A stretch of 41,056 nt of DNA from an uncultured Acetatifactor sp. (GCA_910577185.1 CAJTLR010000005.1:1-41056), one strand, 5' to 3'; positions 24,014 to 32,248 are shown, counted from the first letter of the stretch. Program-made: numbers and translations. The notes: generated from the sequence alone by a model not told the origin.

Positions 24014-24716
24014 AAGCAGGGATTTCCCCGGCCAGTTCTGTCACCAGGGCTGCGGAATGCCTGGCGGCAGCGGCCTCAAAGGCGGGATAATCCATCTCGG
24101 CGCTGTCGTCTGCCTTGTCCGAAATGGCGCGGATAATCACAAAGGGGATCTGGTTCAGATAAGCGCCGTGGGCAATGGAAGCGCCCTCCATCTCCGCGCA
24201 GTCCCCCTGGAATTCTGTGATCAGGCGTTCCTTTACTTCTTTGCTGGAGATAAACTGGTCGCCGCTCACAACCCGCCCCAGAACCGCGTTGATGTCAGGG
24301 TTGACTCTTTCACAGGCTGTCTTCGCCAGCCGGGCAAGCAGGGGATCCGCGGTGAACTCCCGGAAGCCCATCTGTGGCACTTCACCGGGCCGATAACCGA
24401 AAACCGTCACATCCATATCGTGATAAAGCGCATCCTTTGAGATCAGGATATCGCCGATATCCAGGCCGGCATTCAGGGAGCCTGCCACGCCGGTATTGAT
24501 GATATGAGTCACCTGGAATAAGTCAGCCAGAATTTGCACGCAAAGGGCCGCGTTGACCTTTCCGATGCCGCAGCGGACCACCACCGCGGGAGTGCCGTTC
24601 AGGGTTCCCTCATGAAAATCCATTCCGGCCTTTGTAACAATGGAGAGAGTTGACATTTCCTTTTTTAACTGATCCACTTCCAGGTCCATTGCCCCGATAA
24701 TTCCTATTTTAATCAT
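23997..24716 (-). CDS. mtnN: 5'-methylthioadenosine/S-adenosylhomocysteine nucleosidase
   Basis: 239 residues. GIIGAMDLEVDQLKKEM supplies the catalytic Glu of the N-terminal helix, GSLNAGLDIGDILIS the phosphate-like site, AEMEGASIAH the ribose-binding Glu and RAISDKAD the catalytic Asp. It cleaves SAH to S-ribosylhomocysteine, the substrate of LuxS, encoded about 230 bp upstream on the same strand. ATG 24716 follows GGAGG; the longer frame from 24791 runs into the palindromic repeat that forms the leader. Convergent 17-bp overlap with the GtrA gene at its 3' end. Confidence 0.95.
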   Translation of the reverse strand: MIKIGIIGAMDLEVDQLKKEMSTLSIVTKAGMDFHEGTLNGTPAVVVRCGIGKVNAALCVQILADLFQVTHIINTGVAGSLNAGLDIGDILISKDALYHDMDVTVFGYRPGEVPQMGFREFTADPLLARLAKTACERVNPDINAVLGRVVSGDQFISSKEVKERLITEFQGDCAEMEGASIAHGAYLNQIPFVIIRAISDKADDSAEMDYPAFEAAAARHSAALVTELAGEIPASISCD

Positions 24717-24723
24717 GTTTTCC

Positions 24724-24819
24724 TCCATTTCTGCGCTGCCTTTTGCACAAAACCGAGTTTGTGGCAGGCAGCGCGCAGACACAAATCTCAAGATTGAAAA
24801 TTTTAATTTTCAATCTTTC
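24724..24819 (-). repeat. Palindromic repeat in the mtnN leader, copy 2
   Basis: Reverse-complement match to 16514-16625. The 24-nt palindrome is at 24792-24815. On the mtnN-sense strand gagatttgtg pairs with cacaaactc, while the ctgcgcgctgcc between these arms can instead pair with ggcagcgcag next to the ribosome binding site. The 17-nt inner hairpin of copy 1 is missing. It lies wholly between luxS and mtnN. Confidence 0.7.
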
Positions 24820-24830
24820 CTCTTTTTCTG

Positions 24831-24865
24831 TGCCCGGATACACATTTTCCGCTGTGTCCGGGCCT
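24831..24865. repeat. Hairpin in the luxS-mtnN spacer
   Basis: gcccggatacaca and tgtgtccgggc pair with one bulged base around ttttccgc. It may end some luxS transcripts, but no clear U-tract follows on the luxS-sense strand. Confidence 0.5.
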
Positions 24866-24943
24866 GTTGTTTTCCATATATGGAGTAAACTCAGCGCAGT
24901 CAAATTTGTAAGACGCAGGTCTTGCTTCGGAGAGCCTGTAACA

Positions 24944-25423
24944 TCAGTCGGGGTAGAGCAGCCGGCTGTCGTCTATCTGGTAAAGTACCTGGTCCAGAAA
25001 TTTTTTAGCCAGATAATTTGCCATGGGAAGGTTCATGTCCAGATAATTTCCGCAGTCTTTCGGGGATGCGCCAGGCACTTCATCCCGGAAATCCCGGATA
25101 AACTCATACATCTGTATCATAAGGGGGATAATGTCCCTGGAGGCATAGTCCCCGGCCAGGAGCAGATAGAAGCCGGTGCGGCATCCCATGGGGCCGAAAT
25201 AAATGGTTTTGTCCTGATACGTGGGATGATTGCGCAGAAATGTGGCGCCCAGATGTTCGATGGTGTGTACTTCCGCGGTGTTCATAACCGGTTCCTCATT
25301 GGGGCTTGTCATGCGCAGGTCAAAGGTGGTGATGACCTGGTCTCCTGCGTTGTCTTTGCGGGATACATATACACCGGGCTGCAGCCGGATATGGTCAATG
25401 GTAAAGCTTGTGATTTTTTCCAT
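24944..25423 (-). CDS. luxS: S-ribosylhomocysteine lyase LuxS
   Basis: 159 residues, full length. Metal ligands His53 and His57 (HTIEH) and Cys124 (KDCGNY), catalytic Cys81 (GPMGCRTGFY) and Glu56 are all present. It converts S-ribosylhomocysteine to homocysteine and DPD, the AI-2 precursor. Together with mtnN downstream it forms the two-step SAH detoxification route of the activated methyl cycle. It has its own strong promoter, and the start ATG follows GAAAGGAAAA. Confidence 0.97.
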   Translation of the reverse strand: MEKITSFTIDHIRLQPGVYVSRKDNAGDQVITTFDLRMTSPNEEPVMNTAEVHTIEHLGATFLRNHPTYQDKTIYFGPMGCRTGFYLLLAGDYASRDIIPLMIQMYEFIRDFRDEVPGASPKDCGNYLDMNLPMANYLAKKFLDQVLYQIDDSRLLYPD

Positions 25424-25469
25424 GGTATTTTCCTTTCGCCTCTTTTTAGATTGGACTTTGTCCTACTTT

Positions 25470-25498
25470 ATTGTATTGACTGTGAAGGGAAATGTCAA
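25470..25498 (-). promoter_or_regulatory. Promoter of luxS
   Basis: On the minus strand, consensus TTGACA (25493-25498) and TACAAT (25470-25475) with 17-bp spacing, 47 bp upstream of the start codon. Confidence 0.85.
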
Positions 25499-25543
25499 TA
25501 CATAACAGGCAGTCCGGAGCCGGCAGGAATCCGCGGGAAAAGG

Positions 25544-25572
25544 TTGACCATGGGATAGCGAGCCTGTATAAT
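25544..25572 (+). promoter_or_regulatory. Promoter of the small-protein/ATPase operon
   Basis: TTGACC (25544-25549) and consensus TATAAT (25567-25572) with 17-bp spacing, 91 bp before the start codon at 25663. Divergent from the luxS promoter. Confidence 0.8.
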
Positions 25573-25662
25573 GGGGAGTAGTGAGAGTACATAAATGATC
25601 CGGGGGACGGAACTGTAAAAAAAAGTCCTTACAAAATAAATGAGGATTATAAGGAGGATACT

Positions 25663-25890
25663 ATGAACCCTGCGTCGATTGTGAAATTAATGAGTGCGAA
25701 AAACCGGTTCAGCAATCATCATCCCAAATTTGAAGCTTTTTTGAAAAGCGTATTTTCCAGAAAACTGGAGGAAGGCACTGTAATTGAGATTACGGTGACC
25801 AGACCCGGGGAAAGCCCGGTTACGTCAAATCTCAGAGTCCTGGAGTCGGATCTGGAGCTGCTGGAAGAACTGAAGGAGCTGATGAAATGA
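25663..25890 (+). CDS. Small conserved-looking protein of unknown function, coupled to an ATPase
   Basis: 75 residues, not recognised. No TM segment or signal; predicted mixed alpha/beta: an N-terminal helical part (ASIVKLMSAKNRFSNHHPKFEAFLKSVF), a strand pair (GTVIEITVTRPGE..VTSNLRV) and a C-terminal acidic helix (SDLELLEELKELM). It has a strong ribosome binding site (AAGGAGG). Its stop overlaps the ATPase start in ATGA, so the two are translationally coupled and are probably partners, but nothing in the sequence tells the activity. Confidence 0.75.
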   Translation: MNPASIVKLMSAKNRFSNHHPKFEAFLKSVFSRKLEEGTVIEITVTRPGESPVTSNLRVLESDLELLEELKELMK

Positions 25891-26747
25891 TTTACTTATC
25901 CCATTTTTCCTTCCCGGATATTGAGATGGAATACAGCTTTTTGTTCAAAATAAAAAGAACCTGCTATGACACGGCCTATCCTTTTCAGATTCTTTCCAGA
26001 CATCATCTGCGGATGCTGGATTTTGAGCCGGTTACGATTCTGTACGGAGGAAACGGTTCGGGCAAGTCTACCGCGCTGAATGTGATAGCCGAAAAGCTGA
26101 AGCTGAAAAGGGACACCATGTATAATCGCTCCAATTTTTTTGAAGATTATACGGGCATGTGCGATTATGAGGGGGAAGATCCCCTGCCGCGCCAGAGCCG
26201 GATCATCACCAGTGATGATGTGTTTGACTTTGTCCTGAATATCAGGAATCTCAATGAGGGAATCGATCATAAGCGGGAGGAGCTGTTTACGGAGTATCTG
26301 GAAAATAAATATACACATTTCCAGATGAAGTCCCTGGAAGATTATGAACAGCTGAAGAAATCCTACATGGCGAAAAGAAAAACCCAGTCCAAATATGTGA
26401 GAAATCATCTTCGGGACAATGTGCGGGAGCATTCCAACGGGGAGAGCGCTTATTTATACTTTACGGAAAAAATCCAGGAAAACGGACTTTACCTTCTGGA
26501 TGAGCCGGAAAACAGTCTGTCCCCGCTGCGTCAGCAGGAGCTGACGAAATTTCTGGAGGACTCGGCGCGTTTTTTCGGATGCCAGTTTATCATTTCCACC
26601 CACTCGCCTTTTCTGCTGGCCATGCGGGGGGCAAAAATTTATGACATGGATGAGGAAGTGGTGGATGTCAAAAGGTGGACCAGACTGCCCGGAATCAGGG
26701 CATACTATGATTTTTTCAAAAAGCATGAGGGAGAGTTCGGACTGTGA
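25887..26747 (+). CDS. AAA/ABC-type ATPase of unknown role
   Basis: 286 residues, cytoplasmic. Walker A GGNGSGKS at 54-61, a Walker B LYLLDEPENSLSP near 200, and ISTHSPF (H-loop) near 236. It has the AAA_21-like layout (ABC-ATPase fold without a transporter). The insert between Walker A and B carries charged helices (about 115-180). There is no nuclease (TOPRIM) or membrane domain, unlike OLD-type enzymes. Such single-domain ATPases occur both in housekeeping and defence settings. The only partner is the coupled 75-residue protein. Confidence 0.8.
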   Translation: MIYLSHFSFPDIEMEYSFLFKIKRTCYDTAYPFQILSRHHLRMLDFEPVTILYGGNGSGKSTALNVIAEKLKLKRDTMYNRSNFFEDYTGMCDYEGEDPLPRQSRIITSDDVFDFVLNIRNLNEGIDHKREELFTEYLENKYTHFQMKSLEDYEQLKKSYMAKRKTQSKYVRNHLRDNVREHSNGESAYLYFTEKIQENGLYLLDEPENSLSPLRQQELTKFLEDSARFFGCQFIISTHSPFLLAMRGAKIYDMDEEVVDVKRWTRLPGIRAYYDFFKKHEGEFGL

Positions 26748-26834
26748 AGCGGGTCGTGCGGCCCGTTCCGGAAAGACGTTTTTGGAGGAAATAATCATGG
26801 TTTGTCCGCTGAGGGCAGGTATGGATAGATATGG

Positions 26835-26868
26835 AAAGGGCCGCAGGGAAAATTCCCCGCGGCCCTTT
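26835..26868. terminator. Bidirectional terminator between the ATPase and rubredoxin genes
   Basis: aaagggccgc and gcggcccttt flank aggg..cccc in a 10-plus-bp stem with A- and T-flanks; it suits both converging transcripts. Confidence 0.8.
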
Positions 26869-26915
26869 CATGGATTGAGATGGAAATCCGGATTTCGCTG
26901 TGCGGTACCCGGATA

Positions 26916-27089
26916 TTAATTGTAATTGTCGATGCAGGGCTGGAACATGCTCTTGCTCACGCCGCAAAGAGGGCAGCACCAGTCGTCGGGAATATCCTCA
27001 AATGCTGTGCCGGGTGCGATTCCGTGATCGGGATCACCCTTCTCAGGATCGTAAGTATATCCGCAGGGATTACAAAAATATTTCTGCAT
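26916..27089 (-). CDS. Rubredoxin
   Basis: 57 residues, a complete one-iron rubredoxin. The two CxxC knuckles are CNPC (Cys6, Cys9) and CPLC (Cys39, Cys42), with YTYDPEKGDPDHGIAPGTAFEDIP between them, the conserved rubredoxin middle. A small electron carrier that passes electrons to rubrerythrin or other oxygen/peroxide reductases in anaerobes. ATG 27089 follows AAAGGAG. It lies 35 nt after rubrerythrin on the same strand, with PerR upstream, so it belongs to the peroxide-defence cluster. Confidence 0.95.
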   Translation of the reverse strand: MQKYFCNPCGYTYDPEKGDPDHGIAPGTAFEDIPDDWCCPLCGVSKSMFQPCIDNYN

Positions 27090-27124
27090 AATGAAATTCT
27101 CCTTTCAAAATATAATTTTTAAGT

Positions 27125-27664
27125 TTAATTAAAATATCTCTTCAACAAGCCTTCGAATGCCTTTCCGTGGCGGGCCTCATCCCTTGCCATTTCATGCACT
27201 GTATCATGGATGGCATCCAGGTTCAGCGCTTTTGCTCTCTTTGCAAGATCTGTCTTGCCGGCGGTAGCGCCGTTCTCGGCGTCAACTCTCATCTCAAGGT
27301 TCTTCTTGGTGGAATCGGTGACAACTTCACCCAGCAGCTCGGCAAACTTAGCGGCATGCTCGGCTTCTTCAAATGCGGCCTTCTCCCAGTACATTCCGAT
27401 TTCAGGATATCCTTCTCTGTGGGCAACCCTTGCCATAGCCAGGTACATACCAACTTCGGAGCACTCGCCTTCAAAATTAGCGCGCAGATCATTGATAATA
27501 TCTTCGGGAACACCCTTTGCAACGCCTACAACATGCTCGGCGGCCCAGGTCTTCTCACCGGACTGGGCGGTAAATTTCTCGGCGGGAGCGTGGCAGATAG
27601 GGCATTCGGACGGTGCTGCATCCCCTTCATGGACATAACCGCAAACTTGGCATACATACTTCAT
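27125..27664 (-). CDS. Reverse-type rubrerythrin
   Basis: 179 residues. The order is reversed from classical rubrerythrin: an N-terminal rubredoxin domain (CQVCGYVHEGD and CPICHAP) followed by the four-helix di-iron ferritin-like domain (FEGECSEVGMYLAMARVA, FEEAEHAAKFAELLGE, EMARDEARHGKAFEGLL), which carries the metal-binding EExxH motifs. Reverse rubrerythrins are NADH-linked peroxide (and oxygen) reductases of clostridia, typically under PerR control. Rubredoxin follows and perR precedes it. Confidence 0.93.
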   Translation of the reverse strand: MKYVCQVCGYVHEGDAAPSECPICHAPAEKFTAQSGEKTWAAEHVVGVAKGVPEDIINDLRANFEGECSEVGMYLAMARVAHREGYPEIGMYWEKAAFEEAEHAAKFAELLGEVVTDSTKKNLEMRVDAENGATAGKTDLAKRAKALNLDAIHDTVHEMARDEARHGKAFEGLLKRYFN

Positions 27665-27706
27665 AGTTTTATCTCCTTTTTATATAAAAATTTTCGATAC
27701 CTGAAA

Positions 27707-28105
27707 TTAGAAAGAATTACCGGACTTTACACAGGCATGGCATTTTCCGTAAAAGTAAGTCATATGGCCTGTAATCAGTCCGTCGAAATGGGTGGCTGCC
27801 ACATCCGTGATACCCTCGATGCTGTCCATGGGCAAATCCAGGACGCTGCCGCACTCCCTGCATACAAAGTGATAGTGGGGAGAAGTATCCGCATCAAAAT
27901 GGTCTACTCCGTCGCCCAGGTTCAGCCGGATGATCTCTCCTGCATCGGCCAGAAGCGTAAGGTTGCGGTAAACAGTGCCAAGACTGATGCTTGGATTTTG
28001 CCGGCGTACGTTCTGGTAGACAGCATCTGCGGTGGGATGATCTTTTCTGGTCATCAGGAAATCCTTTATCAGTTCGCGCTGTCTACTGTACTTTCGTGCA
28101 GCCAT
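27707..28105 (-). CDS. perR: Fur-family peroxide regulator PerR
   Basis: 132 residues. Winged helix with SLGTVYRNLTLLADAGEI as recognition region. HYHFVCRECGSVLDL gives the regulatory His/Asp metal site plus the first CxxC of the structural zinc, and CHAC near the end gives the second. Features fit PerR rather than Fur, supported by the rubrerythrin and rubredoxin genes directly downstream. A 7-1-7 palindrome in its own promoter suggests autoregulation. Residues HFDADTSPHYH carry the oxidisable His positions. Confidence 0.88.
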   Translation of the reverse strand: MAARKYSRQRELIKDFLMTRKDHPTADAVYQNVRRQNPSISLGTVYRNLTLLADAGEIIRLNLGDGVDHFDADTSPHYHFVCRECGSVLDLPMDSIEGITDVAATHFDGLITGHMTYFYGKCHACVKSGNSF

Positions 28106-28126
28106 TTTAAAATCCCTTCTTCAAAA

Positions 28127-28174
28127 TAGTAATCATTACTATTATTAGTATACACTTTTTTTGGTGCTTGTCAA
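28127..28174 (-). promoter_or_regulatory. perR promoter and PerR box
   Basis: On the minus strand TTGACA (28169-28174) and TATACT (28147-28152) with 16-bp spacing. Just downstream is TAGTAATCATTACTA (28127-28141), a perfect 7-1-7 inverted repeat like Fur/PerR boxes. Confidence 0.75.
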
Positions 28175-28190
28175 TGGAAATTTTAAAATT

Positions 28191-30932
28191 TTAATCCTGA
28201 TTTTCATGCCAATGGTAAATTCGCTCCACTCTTGCGTTCAGGCCGGTTAAAATTTCATGGGCAATGGTGTCACACTGTCCTGCAATCTGTTCTACCGTGA
28301 TTTCCTGTGTTCCGGAGCGGCCAATTATGACAGCCGTGTCACCAGCCTCGACCCGGGGAATACGGCTCACATCCACCATGGTCTGATCCATACAGATTCT
28401 GCCGATGATGGGCACTTTGTATCCGTTGATCAGGACATTGCCCTTTCCCTGGGACAGACATCTGGGCAGACCGTCCGCATAACCGATGGAAATGGCGGCA
28501 ATCCGCATATCCTGTTCTGCGGTGAAAGTGATACCATACCCTACTGCCTCCCCGGCATACAGAGGTCTCACGGAAACGACTTTTGCCTTCAGGGAGAGAA
28601 GGGGGTGCAGGAACTGGTTCCAGACACCGGAGTCGGCCACAGTGCTGAACGCCCCGTATAATGCAATGCCCGGACGGACGTAATCGCCTGCAAGACGTGC
28701 TTCATCCGGTAAGGCGGAGTCTGCAGCCGTTGTTTCCCTGCCGTGAAGTAAGTTCAGGATGCCATAGCTGGCAAGCATGTGGAGACCGGCACAAGGGTAT
28801 CCTTTTGCTTTCAGAATGTCGGTCACTTCAAAAAACGCGTGAATCTGGCTTTCCGTAAAGGCTTTATGCTCGGGAAGCGGAGAATCACTGACACATAAAT
28901 GAGTGAATAAGCCATCTATGATCAGGTTTTTCAGTTTATAAACGGCCAGAATTTCTTTCATATTTTCGCACCGTATGCCGATGCGGTGCATTCCGGTATC
29001 AATGCCGATATGCACATGTATGGGCTCTATGAAGCAGCTCAGCAGACGGGCATAGGAATAATCAACCACGGTCTGGGTGAGGCGGAAGCGGCAGAGCAGG
29101 GGAAACTCTTCGGGGGAAGTGTATCCCAGTATCAGTATTTCGCCCCGGATGCCTGCCTCGCGCAGCTCCATTCCTTCGGAGACACACGCCACACAGAAAG
29201 CATCCACACCCAGCCGGTTCAGATGTCTGGATATGGCGACGGCTCCGTGGCCGTAGGCATCAGCCTTTACCGCGGGCATCAGCCGGCAGTTTTCGGGGAG
29301 CCTTTCCCGGAAAAATGCCACATTCTGTTCCAGGGCTTCCAGGTCTATTTCTGCCCAGGCGCGGGACCCTTCGGCTGTCTTTTCCACGTACGAGTAGATG
29401 GGATCGTCTTCAGGTGTCTCATGCATATCCGGACTCTCCAAAAAGTTTATTTCCTCTGCCAACGTCCGACTCCGGGCATTATGTACATCAGAGGCTTTCC
29501 GGGGCAGGGCGCTCCTGCTGTCAGGCGTTTCCTGAAATAAGGCCTCTTCGCCGTCAGGGTTTCTTTGGAACAAGGAATCTCCGGGTTCGGAGTCTTCCGG
29601 AAATAAAATGTCTTCCCCGTGAAAATTTTCCCGGAACATGGTGCTTTCCGGGTTAGAATCTTCCGAATACAGATTGTCTTCGTCGAGACTCTCCCGGAAC
29701 AGGATGTCTTCATCACCAAAGCTCTCCTGATACATGTTGTCCTCATCGGATTCGCTCCGGTATACAGCGCCTTTCAGGTCAGGAATTTCATGGAAGGTAT
29801 CCTCCTGGCTTCTGGATTTCCGGATGTCTTTCCCGGAAGACGATGCCTGCCGTCTGCGGCCGGAAAAAGTGTTCCGGGAGGGAGCATTTTCTCTTTTCCC
29901 GGAAAGCAGAAGCGGAAGCTGGAGTTTTTTCTGCAAAAAGGTGACGAAAAACGAGGCTGCCACAGTCAGCAGCGCCACCGCAAAGTAATGAACCAGATTG
30001 TTTTCCACCAACAGTTCCGTTGCGCGCAGTGGTTTGGCCATGCCGCGGATGACCACGATAAAGGCAGGGTGGAGCATGTAAACCCAGGTGGAACAAGTGC
30101 GGAGGAACCTTGAGGGTTTGCACACCGGATACAGCAGGCAGCGATAGAGGAAAATTATGGTGGGAACCAGCGCCAGGTACATGCTGTCATGCCGCTGCAG
30201 TTCATAATGCCTTAGCAAAAATGCTTCCGTGGTCATTATGGCAAAGGAAACTGCCAGCCCGATATAATCAGGAAGGGGGGTGGCGGGTTTGTTTTTCTTG
30301 TCTTCTATCGCAGTTCCGGCGCCAAGTACCAGGAACAGGGGCGCCAGGAAAAATCCGTTGCGGGTGTAAGAAAAAAACCGGAAACCAAATTCGTATACTG
30401 CGTTCAGCGCCGGCACATCCTGGATCAGTCCGAAATAGCTGTCTCCGAATAAGCCGATGATATATAAAACGGCAGAAAAGACAGTCATGCCGCCCAGACT
30501 CAGAAAACGGCTCATCAGACGAACCAGTAAAACGCCCAGGATGCATGCGGGAAAATACCATAAATGATAAAACGTGCCATCAAATAAAAGCATACGCAAT
30601 GCGGAAGGGAAAGTAAGTTCCTTATAATGCCCCGCGTATATGCCTATGGGCAGGTAGATCAGAATGCAAAAAAGATAGAGCAAAGCAGTCTTTAACAGGT
30701 ATTTATGATATTTCGCGATACTTTTAACGGAAGGATTCAAAAGTCCCGTTATCACAAACTGCCCGGTTACCATAAAGAAGAAAGGGACCGCAATTCTTGC
30801 AAGAACCCTTGTGAGGAAAAAATCGGCACCTTCATTTATGGCAGCCAGGGGAGATGTATGAATGGCAACCACAAGGAGGGCCGCAATGATCCGAAACCTG
30901 TCAAGGCCGCCGTAATTTTGTTTACTATGCAT
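28191..30932 (-). CDS. vanT: VanT-like membrane racemase: acyltransferase-3-like domain plus alanine/serine racemase
   Basis: 913 residues. Residues 1 to about 340 form a polytopic acyltransferase-3-like domain (FRIIAALLVVAIHTSPLAA, then FFFMVTGQF). Residues about 345-510 are a hydrophilic linker containing eight 11-residue repeats (396-482). Residues about 515-913 are a PLP racemase: PLP-lysine Lys556 in AVKADAYGHG and the catalytic Tyr799 in EAVGYGITF. This architecture is that of VanT, the membrane serine/alanine racemase of VanC/E/G resistance, which is about 700 residues; the extra length here is the linker. It probably provides D-Ser or D-Ala to the adjacent VanG-like ligase. ATG 30932 follows AGGAGC. 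Substrate preference cannot be read directly. Confidence 0.85.
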   Translation of the reverse strand: MHSKQNYGGLDRFRIIAALLVVAIHTSPLAAINEGADFFLTRVLARIAVPFFFMVTGQFVITGLLNPSVKSIAKYHKYLLKTALLYLFCILIYLPIGIYAGHYKELTFPSALRMLLFDGTFYHLWYFPACILGVLLVRLMSRFLSLGGMTVFSAVLYIIGLFGDSYFGLIQDVPALNAVYEFGFRFFSYTRNGFFLAPLFLVLGAGTAIEDKKNKPATPLPDYIGLAVSFAIMTTEAFLLRHYELQRHDSMYLALVPTIIFLYRCLLYPVCKPSRFLRTCSTWVYMLHPAFIVVIRGMAKPLRATELLVENNLVHYFAVALLTVAASFFVTFLQKKLQLPLLLSGKRENAPSRNTFSGRRRQASSSGKDIRKSRSQEDTFHEIPDLKGAVYRSESDEDNMYQESFGDEDILFRESLDEDNLYSEDSNPESTMFRENFHGEDILFPEDSEPGDSLFQRNPDGEEALFQETPDSRSALPRKASDVHNARSRTLAEEINFLESPDMHETPEDDPIYSYVEKTAEGSRAWAEIDLEALEQNVAFFRERLPENCRLMPAVKADAYGHGAVAISRHLNRLGVDAFCVACVSEGMELREAGIRGEILILGYTSPEEFPLLCRFRLTQTVVDYSYARLLSCFIEPIHVHIGIDTGMHRIGIRCENMKEILAVYKLKNLIIDGLFTHLCVSDSPLPEHKAFTESQIHAFFEVTDILKAKGYPCAGLHMLASYGILNLLHGRETTAADSALPDEARLAGDYVRPGIALYGAFSTVADSGVWNQFLHPLLSLKAKVVSVRPLYAGEAVGYGITFTAEQDMRIAAISIGYADGLPRCLSQGKGNVLINGYKVPIIGRICMDQTMVDVSRIPRVEAGDTAVIIGRSGTQEITVEQIAGQCDTIAHEILTGLNARVERIYHWHENQD
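29487..29747 (-). repeat. Imperfect 33-bp tandem repeats encoding the VanT linker
   Basis: Eight units, mostly 33 bp, encode the protein consensus [DGP]-E-[DSE]-x-[LM]-[FY]-x-E-x-x-x (for example DEDNMYQESFG, DEDILFRESL, GEDILFPEDSE, GEEALFQETPD). Unit 2 is one codon shorter and the last unit has lost the Phe. DNA identity between units is moderate, pointing to old duplication. Confidence 0.8.
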
Positions 30933-30958
30933 ATTTTGCTCCTATCTCAGTTACACAG

Positions 30959-32014
30959 TTACTGATTGTTTTCCAGAGCCAGTTCCAGAATGCGTGAAAG
31001 GACGGTCCGGAAGGGATAGCCCGCTGCTTTCATCATGCCGGGATAGCGGCTGTGCTCCGTGAAACCGGGAATGGTGTTGACCTCGTTAAATACAACTTCT
31101 CCCTGGGGAGTCAGGAACATATCCACCCGGGCGAAACCGCTGCAGCCCAGGGCCTTGTAAATGCAGATGGCTTTTTTCTTGATTTCATCGGATTTTTCCG
31201 GTTCAATCCTGGCAGGCACATGGATGGCGGAAGTTTTCAGGGTGTATTTTTCCGTAAAATCAAAGAAACCTCCCGAAAGCTCAATTTCATCCACTTCGCC
31301 CGTGACAGGGTCATCATTGCCCAGCACGGCGCAGCCCACTTCAAATCCATCGATATTTTCCTCCACAAGAGCCTGGGTATCGTAGTGGAAGGCCAGTGAC
31401 AGTGCCGCGGAAAGCTGGTCAGGTGCGGAAATCTTGGTGACACCGTAAGAAGAACCTGCTTTCACGGGTTTTACATATAGGGGATAGCCGATTTCGCCGG
31501 CGAAGGATTCGGCCTCCGCAAAGGGAGTATCCGGGGTCAGCACCAGATGTTTCGGCACGCGGATACCCTGAAGGCTTACCAGCTTATGGGCCCGGTCTTT
31601 ATCCATGCCCAGGGCGGACGCCAGAGTGCCACAGCCTGCAATGGGAATACCGGCCAGTTCCAGCAGCCCCTGTATGGTGCCATCCTCCCCGTTGCCGCCG
31701 TGCAGCACGGGAAATGCGATATCAACGGGAATATGGGAGATGCCTTCGGGTTTTAACAGGAGAAGACATCTTTCTCCCCGGTTGGGAGAGATAACCGCCG
31801 GGATACAGTCCCGGGTATTGCACCAGGTGTCGTTGAGAAGCTTATCCACCGGGCCGGTATAATAATACCAGCTGCCTTCCTGGGTGATACCCACGAGAAC
31901 CACGCGGTATTTTTCGCTGTCCAGGTTCAGAATCACGCCGGAAGCGGAAGAGAGGGATACGCTATATTCTGGGGAGCAGCCTCCGAAGAAAACCGCAACA
32001 TTCAGCTTTTCCAT
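30959..32014 (-). CDS. VanG-like D-alanine--D-serine/D-alanine ligase
   Basis: 351 residues, ATP-grasp ligase. From memory it is very close to VanG: FPVLHGGNGEDGTIQGLLELAGIPI, ALGMDKDRAHKLVSLQGI, GFEVGCAVLGN, FFDFTEKYTLKTSAIH, ALGCSGFARVDMF and FNEVNTIPGFTEHSRYP all match or nearly match. VanG makes D-Ala-D-Ser, which lowers vancomycin affinity. Housekeeping Ddl enzymes share the fold, so D-Ala-D-Ala activity is not excluded. It is followed 26 nt later by the VanT-like racemase. No VanXY, VanX or VanY gene is in the window. The start follows AAGGAAGG. Confidence 0.82.
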   Translation of the reverse strand: MEKLNVAVFFGGCSPEYSVSLSSASGVILNLDSEKYRVVLVGITQEGSWYYYTGPVDKLLNDTWCNTRDCIPAVISPNRGERCLLLLKPEGISHIPVDIAFPVLHGGNGEDGTIQGLLELAGIPIAGCGTLASALGMDKDRAHKLVSLQGIRVPKHLVLTPDTPFAEAESFAGEIGYPLYVKPVKAGSSYGVTKISAPDQLSAALSLAFHYDTQALVEENIDGFEVGCAVLGNDDPVTGEVDEIELSGGFFDFTEKYTLKTSAIHVPARIEPEKSDEIKKKAICIYKALGCSGFARVDMFLTPQGEVVFNEVNTIPGFTEHSRYPGMMKAAGYPFRTVLSRILELALENNQ

Positions 32015-32218
32015 GATAAATTCCTTCCTTTTTTCTTAGAAATTAAGCAAAGCCGTCCCGGCGTCCCTTTTGCCGGCCGGGAAACTTGCCCTTTTATCCT
32101 ACAACTAAAGCGGGGAAAAGTAAAGAGTTGGAAGGTTAAATTTTCCTTAAGAACACTGTAATTTTAAGATTTTTTTTATGATTATTTTTCGTATTTTTAC
32201 ACATTCCTGAAGGGGTTA

Positions 32219-32227
32219 TGATATAAT
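32219..32227 (+). promoter_or_regulatory. Extended -10 promoter of the two-component operon
   Basis: TGATATAAT fits TGnTATAAT. No good -35 lies 17 bp upstream, which is usual for extended -10 promoters or for those activated by the encoded regulator. Confidence 0.6.
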
Positions 32228-32248
32228 GTCTATACTCGTGGCATAAAG

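Noticed and set aside
24724..24819. SAM or SAH riboswitch in the mtnN leader
   Set aside because: The sequence also occurs next to spoVAF and is dominated by palindromes; no known SAM/SAH aptamer signature is visible.
26797..26919. A 40-codon plus-strand frame with a good GGAGG ribosome binding site
   Set aside because: It runs straight through the bidirectional terminator stem and into the antisense end of rubredoxin; composition is not protein-like, so it is probably chance.
28191..30932. Two separate genes mis-joined (acyltransferase and alanine racemase)
   Set aside because: One uninterrupted frame; VanT proteins have the same two-domain order, and no internal start with a ribosome binding site is seen in the linker.
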